Shown: positions 59,336 to 64,000 of the stretch, in pieces
Position numbering within the stretch: the stretch's first letter is position 1
Layout: every line of letters starts with the position of its first letter
Assembly (NCBI GenBank): GCA_050157065.1
Contig: CP189573.1
DNA: 64,000 bases
DNA from: Avipropionibacterium sp050157065
Lineage (GTDB): Bacteria > Actinomycetota > Actinomycetes > Propionibacteriales > Propionibacteriaceae
Reading direction: 5' to 3' (one strand)
Position numbers and translations under genes: made by a program
Notes under the pieces: model-generated
Told to the model about the DNA's origin: nothing
Database searches by the model: none
The model's input: only the letters and a program-made list of their open reading frames with translations

Positions 59336-61126
59336 TCAGAGGTCCAGCAGTGGCGACCAGCTCGGCCCGGTCACCCCGAGTGACTCGTCCAACTTGCGGA
59401 ACAACGGGGTCGGTTTGTCGAGCGGACGCCCCACCGCGATCGGCGTCGACTCCCACCGCGCCTCCTCGCTCGCGTAGTCACCCATCAGCACCGGGTACGG
59501 CACCCCGTCGTCCTCGCTGACCTCACGGATCTGCGGCTGGGCCGCCCACACGCCGGTGCCGCCGAGAGCTTCGTACACCTGTTGCGCGCTGTGCGGCAGG
59601 AACGGGGTGAGCAGGGTGTTGCAGTCCTGCACCAGCTGCAGGGCACAGTGCAGCACGGTGTCGCGGCGTGCCGGATCGTCCTTCAGCTTCCACGGCTCCT
59701 GATCACTGAGGTACCGGTTGGCGAGCGTGACGATCCGCATCGCCTCGGTGATCGCGTTGCGGAACCGGTTCCGCGACAGGTGCGCGCCGACGGTGTCGAA
59801 GGCCGCCCGCGCAGCGGCGAGCAGCTGGGTGTCGACCTCGGTCAGCTCGCCGGCAGCCGGGACCTTGCCGTTGTTCTTGTGGGCCATGGAGATCGAGCGG
59901 TTGACCAGGTTGCCCCACTCGTTGGCGAGCTCGTTGTTGTTGCGCCGGACGAACTCGTCCCAGGTGAAGTCGGTGTCGTTGTTCTCCGGGCCGGCGACCG
60001 CGATGAAGTAGCGGAGCGCGTCCGGGCCGAACTCGGCCAGGAAGTCACGCACGTAGATCACCCGCGACCGGCTGGTCGAGAACTTCGCACCGCTCATCGT
60101 CAGGAACTCGCTGGAGACCACCTCGGTGGGCAGGTTCAGCTCACCGAACGGGCCGAGTGTGCCGCCGGTGTCGCCCTTGCCGTTCTGGCCCAGCAGGATG
60201 CCCGGCCAGATGACGGTGTGGAAGACGATGTTGTCCTTGCCCATGAAGTAGTACGCCAACGCCTCGGGGTCGTTCCACCACTTGCGCCACGCCTCCGGAT
60301 CGCCGGTGCGCCGGGCCCATTCGACCGAGGCCGACAGGTAGCCGATCACCGCGTCGAACCAGACGTAGACCTTCTTCATCGGCTGGTCACGCCAACCCTC
60401 CAGCGGGACCGACACACCCCAGTCGATGTCGCGGGTGATGGCCCGCGGCCGCAGGTCGTTGATGAAGTTCTGGCTGAACTTCAACACGTTGGGCCGCCAG
60501 TCGGAGCGACGCGACAGCCACTCGGTCAGGCTGTTCGCGAACGCCGGCAGGTCGAGGAAGAAGTGCTCGGTCTCGCGGAACTCCGGGGTCTCGCCGTTGA
60601 TCTTCGACGTCGGGTTGATCAGGTCGATCGGGTCGAGCTGGTTGCCACAGTTGTCGCACTGGTCGCCGCGTGCGTTGTCGTACTTGCAGATCGGGCAGGT
60701 GCCCTCGATGTAGCGGTCCGGCAGGGTCCGGCCGGTCGACGGGCTGATCGCCCCCATCGCCGACTGCTTCACCACGTACCCGTTCTCCAACAGGGCGGAG
60801 AACATGTCCTGCACCACCGCAGCGTGGTTGGCGGTGGTGGTGCGGGTGTACAGGTCGTACGACAGCCCCAGCCCGTGCAGGTCGTCGATCAGCTGCCGGT
60901 GGTACTTGTCGACGGTCTCGCGGGCGGTCAGGCCCTCCTGGTCGGCCTGCACCGTGATCGCCGTGCCGTGCTCGTCGGAGCCGGACACCATGAGGACGTC
61001 GTGGCCGTTCATCCGCAGGTAGCGGCTGAACACGTCGGACGGGACACCGAAACCGGACACGTGACCCAGGTGGCGGGGGCCGTTGGCGTACGGCCAGGCC
61101 ACCGCTGTCAACACACGAGAACTCAT
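59336..61126 (-). CDS. metG: Methionyl-tRNA synthetase MetG
   Basis: 596 residues. 'AWPYANGPRHLGHVSGFGVPSD' pattern carries the HIGH motif as HLGH, the zinc knuckle is 'CPICKYDNARGDQCDNCG' and the KMSKS loop is 'KFSTSR', a degenerate form used by many actinobacterial MetGs. Ends without a tRNA-binding EMAP domain. TAGGGT (61134-61139) lies 8 nt before the ATG. The downstream gene on this strand ends 76 nt away. Confidence 0.97.
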   Translation of the reverse strand: MSSRVLTAVAWPYANGPRHLGHVSGFGVPSDVFSRYLRMNGHDVLMVSGSDEHGTAITVQADQEGLTARETVDKYHRQLIDDLHGLGLSYDLYTRTTTANHAAVVQDMFSALLENGYVVKQSAMGAISPSTGRTLPDRYIEGTCPICKYDNARGDQCDNCGNQLDPIDLINPTSKINGETPEFRETEHFFLDLPAFANSLTEWLSRRSDWRPNVLKFSQNFINDLRPRAITRDIDWGVSVPLEGWRDQPMKKVYVWFDAVIGYLSASVEWARRTGDPEAWRKWWNDPEALAYYFMGKDNIVFHTVIWPGILLGQNGKGDTGGTLGPFGELNLPTEVVSSEFLTMSGAKFSTSRSRVIYVRDFLAEFGPDALRYFIAVAGPENNDTDFTWDEFVRRNNNELANEWGNLVNRSISMAHKNNGKVPAAGELTEVDTQLLAAARAAFDTVGAHLSRNRFRNAITEAMRIVTLANRYLSDQEPWKLKDDPARRDTVLHCALQLVQDCNTLLTPFLPHSAQQVYEALGGTGVWAAQPQIREVSEDDGVPYPVLMGDYASEEARWESTPIAVGRPLDKPTPLFRKLDESLGVTGPSWSPLLDL

Positions 61127-61133
61127 GGGCCCA

Positions 61134-61139
61134 ACCCTA
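61134..61139 (-). promoter_or_regulatory. -10 box of metG
   Basis: TAGGGT on the minus strand, 8 nt before ATG 61126; leaderless arrangement. Confidence 0.45.
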
Positions 61140-61202
61140 GAGCAGGATCCAGCGCGGCTCCGACCGCTTTCGGCGCAGTGCGGCCGGTCTGCACAGGCCG
61201 AC

Positions 61203-62237
61203 TCAGTGGCCGAACACGTCCTTCAGCTCGGCGACCTGCTCGTCGGAGAGCTCGATCTTGCCGGCCTCGGCGTTGGCGTCGACCTGCTCCGGGGTCGAGC
61301 TGGAGGGGATCTGGATGCCCATGCCCGGCATCGTCAGCAGGTACGCCAGGGTCAGCTGGCTCACCGAGTGGCCCCACCCCTTCGCCAGCTCGGCGACCTT
61401 GGTGACGGTGGCGCGCTGGTCGGCGGTCACCTTGACACCCTCGTCGAACAGCCGGTCACCCTTGCCGACCTTCGCCGGGTCGAGGTAGCGGTCGGTCAGC
61501 AGACCGCGGGCCAGCGGCGAGTACGGCACGAATGAGATCCGCTCCGCCGCGCACAGCTCGAGCACCCCGTCGTGGTCGGCGCCGGTGAGCGGGTCGTACC
61601 GGTTCTGCACCGCGACCGGACGGGTTCGCCGCGACAGGGTGCTGCTCACCCGCAGGTACGACTCGAGGTTGGCGGCGGTGAAGTTGGAGACGCCGAGGTA
61701 GCGCACCAGGTCCTGGCTGACCAGGTCCTCGATGGTCTCCAAGGACTCCTCGATCGGCACGGCGTCGTCGAACCCGTGGAACCACAGCAGGTCGATCGAC
61801 TCGATCCCCAGCCGGGCGAGGCAGGCCTTGACGCCCTCGATGATCTGCAGCCGGGACAGCCCCGAGTGGTTCGGGGTGGTGCCGTCCATCCCGCCGAAGA
61901 TCTTGGTGGCCAGCACGATGTCGCGACGTCGCCCCGGGTTGCGCTCGAACCAGGTGCCGATGATCCGCTCCGAGTTGCCGGAGGCGGCGTTGTAGCGGTT
62001 GGCGGTGTCCCAGAAGGTCATGCCGACCTCGGCCGCCCGGTCGAGGATGGCCAGTGAGGTCTCCTCGTCGCTGCGGGCACCGTCGCCGGTGTCGGGGTAG
62101 CCGAACTTCCAGGTGCCCAGGCCGATGGCGGAGGCCTTCAGTCCGCTGCCGCCGAGGGGGCGGTACGGCATGCCCTGGTATTCGTCGGTCTGGAAGGGGA
62201 CGCCGTAGAGGTCAGGGTTGGGTTGCCGAGGATCCAT
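61203..62237 (-). CDS. Aldo/keto reductase
   Basis: 344 residues, TIM-barrel NADPH oxidoreductase. 'GLGTWKFGYPDTGDG', catalytic Asp/Tyr in 'FWDTANRYNAASGNSE', Lys in 'VLATKIFGG', and the NADP site 'IQIPSSSTPEQVDANAEA'. AKR11/13-like; substrate not inferable. TAGGCT (62245-62250) is 8 nt before ATG 62237. Divergent to the DUF6463-like gene. Confidence 0.92.
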   Translation of the reverse strand: MDPRQPNPDLYGVPFQTDEYQGMPYRPLGGSGLKASAIGLGTWKFGYPDTGDGARSDEETSLAILDRAAEVGMTFWDTANRYNAASGNSERIIGTWFERNPGRRRDIVLATKIFGGMDGTTPNHSGLSRLQIIEGVKACLARLGIESIDLLWFHGFDDAVPIEESLETIEDLVSQDLVRYLGVSNFTAANLESYLRVSSTLSRRTRPVAVQNRYDPLTGADHDGVLELCAAERISFVPYSPLARGLLTDRYLDPAKVGKGDRLFDEGVKVTADQRATVTKVAELAKGWGHSVSQLTLAYLLTMPGMGIQIPSSSTPEQVDANAEAGKIELSDEQVAELKDVFGH

Positions 62238-62244
62238 GCCCTTG

Positions 62245-62250
62245 AGCCTA
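62245..62250 (-). promoter_or_regulatory. -10 box of aldo/keto reductase gene
   Basis: TAGGCT on the minus strand, 8 nt before ATG 62237; leaderless arrangement. Confidence 0.45.
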
Positions 62251-62304
62251 TGGGATCGCCGCCGGCACCGGGCAGGTGGTCGCACCCGCACGCCGTCCGG
62301 GCAC

Positions 62305-62345
62305 GATCCCCCCAGCGGGGGAGCCCGATCCCCCGTGGGCGGGAT
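62305..62345. promoter_or_regulatory. Paired GATCCCCC inverted repeats
   Basis: GATCCCCCCAGCGGGGGAG and GATCCCCCGTGGGCGGGAT are two similar dyads in tandem in the divergent spacer, 35 nt before the DUF6463-like ATG. This looks like an operator for a dimeric repressor (often TetR beside such genes), but none is encoded in the window. Confidence 0.4.
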
Positions 62346-62379
62346 GGGCAGCGGCTCCGGAATCGGCAGGCTCGACGCC

Positions 62380-62874
62380 ATGATCACCCATCAGCCAGAC
62401 GCCACGCCGACCACCGACGCCGACGAGTTCCACAGCACCGCGACCGTGCCACCGGCCCCTGCGGCCGGTGCACCCGACGCCCCACGATCCGGGGCAGGAA
62501 CGGTGCGCGCCCATCGCCTCACCCTGGCGGCCGGTTGGTCGTTGCTGGCGATCTGCGTGCTGCACACGTTCGCGTTCGCGGTCCACCCGTGGTGGCCGGC
62601 CTGGTTCGCGGGCCCGATGCGCACCGAGCAACTGCCGCTCGACGCCGCCGTCCAGTTCTGGGGCCTGCCGGGCGGGTTCGTGGTGCCGGGCGTGCTGTTC
62701 GCGCTGTACGTGATCAGCACCGGTCGCCGGGGACGACGAGTCCCGTCGTACGTGGGCATCGTGCTCGGAGTGTGGGCCCTCTGCTGCCTGTGGATCGTCG
62801 GCCCCAGCGGTTTCGTGCTGGTGCTGGCGCCGGCGACGCTGTTGATCATCGCGAGCATCCGCGCCCGGCGCTGA
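62380..62874 (+). CDS. DUF6463-like membrane protein
   Basis: 164 residues. A polar 45-residue lead, then four hydrophobic helices with 'WSLLAICVLHTFAFAVHPWW', 'FWGLPGGFVVPGVLFALYV' and 'CLWIVGPSGFVLVLAPATL'. Proteins of this family frequently sit beside FAD monooxygenases, as here (convergent, 21 bp away). Function unknown. ATG 62380 follows the paired dyads. Confidence 0.75.
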   Translation: MITHQPDATPTTDADEFHSTATVPPAPAAGAPDAPRSGAGTVRAHRLTLAAGWSLLAICVLHTFAFAVHPWWPAWFAGPMRTEQLPLDAAVQFWGLPGGFVVPGVLFALYVISTGRRGRRVPSYVGIVLGVWALCCLWIVGPSGFVLVLAPATLLIIASIRARR

Positions 62875-62895
62875 CCCGTACCGGGGCGGGCCTAC

Positions 62896-64000
62896 TCAGC
62901 CGACCACGCGTCGCCCGCCCGCGAGCCGTCCGGCCAACGCCCCCGCGCCCGGGAGTGCGGTGGCGTTGACCGCCAACCGGCGCAGCGCGAGTTGGGCCCG
63001 GTTGCCGGGGCAGAAGGTGGCCGCAGCGGTCGGCGCGGTGCGCTGGACGCCGGCGACCTGGGGCCCGAAGCCGTCCTGGTAGCGGTCGATCGCCCGGCCC
63101 AGGGCGTCGGCGGTGGGCACCCCGTCGGTGGCCAGCGGCCCGACGAGCCCGCCCAGGTGCCAGCCGCCGGTGATCGCCATCGACACCCCCTGCCCGGCGA
63201 GCAGGGAGACGGCGTGCGCGGCATCCCCGGTCAGCACGACCCGGCCCCGGCGCCAGCGCGGCACGACGGACTGCGCGACCGAGTCGCAGTACATGTCGGC
63301 CGGCGCGACCGCGAGGGCCCGCCGGATCGTCGGCCCGAGATCGTCGAAGCGGGTACGCCAGTGGGCCGCCACGTCGACCGGCCGGTCGACCTCGTCGGTC
63401 CGTTCGATGAACAGGGTCGCCGCGGTTCGTTCGTCGACGGCGTACAGCCCGGCCTGGCGGTGCAGGGTGTCGGTGAGCAGCGGGGTGTCGCCGAGCCAGC
63501 GTGCCAGCTCCGGATCCTCGAACAGGTACGCCGCCGACCGGTAGCCGAGGTGGCGGAGGAAGTAGTCCTCGGGGCCCCAGGCGAGCTCCCGCACCCGGGA
63601 ACGGATGCCGTCGGCGCCGACCAGCAGGTCGCCCTGCCACGTCCGGGTCTCCCCCGTCGCCGTCCGGGTGGTGACGTGGACGTGATCGCCGTGGTCGGCC
63701 GCGGCGAGATCGAGGTCGGCGACCCGGTGGCCGTACGCGACGGCCACCCGATCAGGCAGGGTGGCGAGCAGCGAACGTTCGACATCGGGTCGCAGGATGG
63801 AGAAGTAGCGACCACCGACCCCGGCCACGATCGCGTCGACGTCGGCCCGGGCGGTGATCCGGGTCTGCTCGTCGACGTAGCGCAGCTCGCGGAACTCCTT
63901 GCCGTGTGCCCGCATCTCCGGCAGCACCGCACCCATCCGTTCCGCGGTGTCGTAGCCGGGGCCGAAGAAGTCGATCATGTAGCCGCCGCCGCGCGGCGTG
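62896..64000 (-). CDS. FAD-dependent monooxygenase, N-terminus beyond window
   Basis: At least 368 residues visible, PHBH-like aromatic hydroxylase fold: 'LVGADGIRSRVR' (DG motif), 'VVLTGDAAHAVSLLAGQGVSMAI' pattern (second FAD motif GD) and a C-terminal helical cap. The frame remains open to base 64000 with residues that precede 'YMIDFFGPGYDTAERMG', so the real start and the first FAD motif lie outside. Likely hydroxylates an aromatic or small ring compound. Convergent with the DUF6463-like gene. Confidence 0.88.
   Translation of the reverse strand, partial: TPRGGGYMIDFFGPGYDTAERMGAVLPEMRAHGKEFRELRYVDEQTRITARADVDAIVAGVGGRYFSILRPDVERSLLATLPDRVAVAYGHRVADLDLAAADHGDHVHVTTRTATGETRTWQGDLLVGADGIRSRVRELAWGPEDYFLRHLGYRSAAYLFEDPELARWLGDTPLLTDTLHRQAGLYAVDERTAATLFIERTDEVDRPVDVAAHWRTRFDDLGPTIRRALAVAPADMYCDSVAQSVVPRWRRGRVVLTGDAAHAVSLLAGQGVSMAITGGWHLGGLVGPLATDGVPTADALGRAIDRYQDGFGPQVAGVQRTAPTAAATFCPGNRAQLALRRLAVNATALPGAGALAGRLAGGRRVVG

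Noticed and set aside
1..64000. CRISPR array, tRNA/rRNA genes, insertion sequences, phage or known defence genes
   Set aside because: I looked for regular spacer arrays, tRNA T-loop-like blocks, transposase or integrase motifs and found none I could support.

Overview
This window is high-G+C DNA (about 70% by eye), densely coded on both strands, with the gene set of an actinomycete (Actinomycetota). The markers are an acyl-CoA carboxylase epsilon subunit directly behind a carboxyltransferase gene, a decaprenyl-phosphoryl-ribose epimerisation cluster (UbiA-type phosphoribosyltransferase, DprE1, DprE2), an LpdA-type flavoprotein, GtrA, many GTG starts, and many genes whose start codon lies 7-8 nt after a TAnnnT box (leaderless transcripts). 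I would guess Propionibacteriales or a relative, but nothing here fixes the genus. I see no rRNA, tRNA, CRISPR array, integrase, transposase or prophage; this is mostly chromosomal housekeeping and catabolic sequence.

Layout. 1-3.4 kb: end of an oligopeptide/oligosaccharide-type ABC importer (permease, then a fused double ATPase). 3.5-7 kb: acyl-CoA dehydrogenase with a palindromic operator, a repeat-rich spacer, and a Gfo/Idh/MocA oxidoreductase plus sugar isomerase pair. 7-14.6 kb: EI24 protein, purE, a VOC protein with a MarR-like operator, a D,D-peptidase, purK, GtrA, a PmoA-family protein, an enoyl-CoA hydratase and a PH-domain protein. 14.8-21.9 kb: a frameshifted Hsp70-like gene, a ketopantoate reductase relative, trpS behind a Trp-codon attenuator, birA, an unrecognised protein and a disulfide-oxidoreductase-family flavoprotein. 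22.2-26.4 kb: a very large secreted heparinase II/III-like protein. 26.4-31.4 kb: acyl-CoA carboxylase beta and epsilon, a fatty-acid desaturase and a divergent two-component system. 31.4-34.5 kb: metY-metX-metW operon. 34.8-41.3 kb: maf, SRPBCC, serB, a lipoprotein and the decaprenyl-phosphoryl-arabinose genes. 41.4-47.7 kb: DinB-like protein, two RibD/DHFR-fold reductases and an HxlR regulator sharing one operator motif, a second carboxyltransferase and a second acyl-CoA dehydrogenase. 47.9-52.4 kb: pxpB-pxpC, a CPBP protease and an acyl-CoA carboxylase alpha chain with biotin domain. 52.5-64 kb: a glycine-rich membrane protein, a methyltransferase, lpdA, small proteins, purine nucleoside phosphorylase, phosphohexomutase, metG, an aldo/keto reductase, a DUF6463-like membrane protein and a truncated FAD monooxygenase.

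How they connect. Two carboxyltransferases, one epsilon subunit, one biotinylated alpha chain and the biotin ligase BirA give most parts of acyl-CoA carboxylase metabolism, with two acyl-CoA dehydrogenases and an enoyl-CoA hydratase for acyl-CoA breakdown. metY, metX and metW (with metG) cover the O-acetylhomoserine route to methionine and its use. purE and purK perform consecutive purine steps but are split by two unrelated genes.

The most interesting signals are not whole genes. They are a trpS leader encoding three consecutive Trp codons followed by a terminator hairpin; a strongly over-represented GTTGATCA/TGATCAAC word kept even where it forces unusual codons; three near-identical HxlR-type operator sites linking two reductases to their regulator; two families of intergenic palindromic repeats, each present twice; and an Hsp70-like gene broken by a single-base shift.
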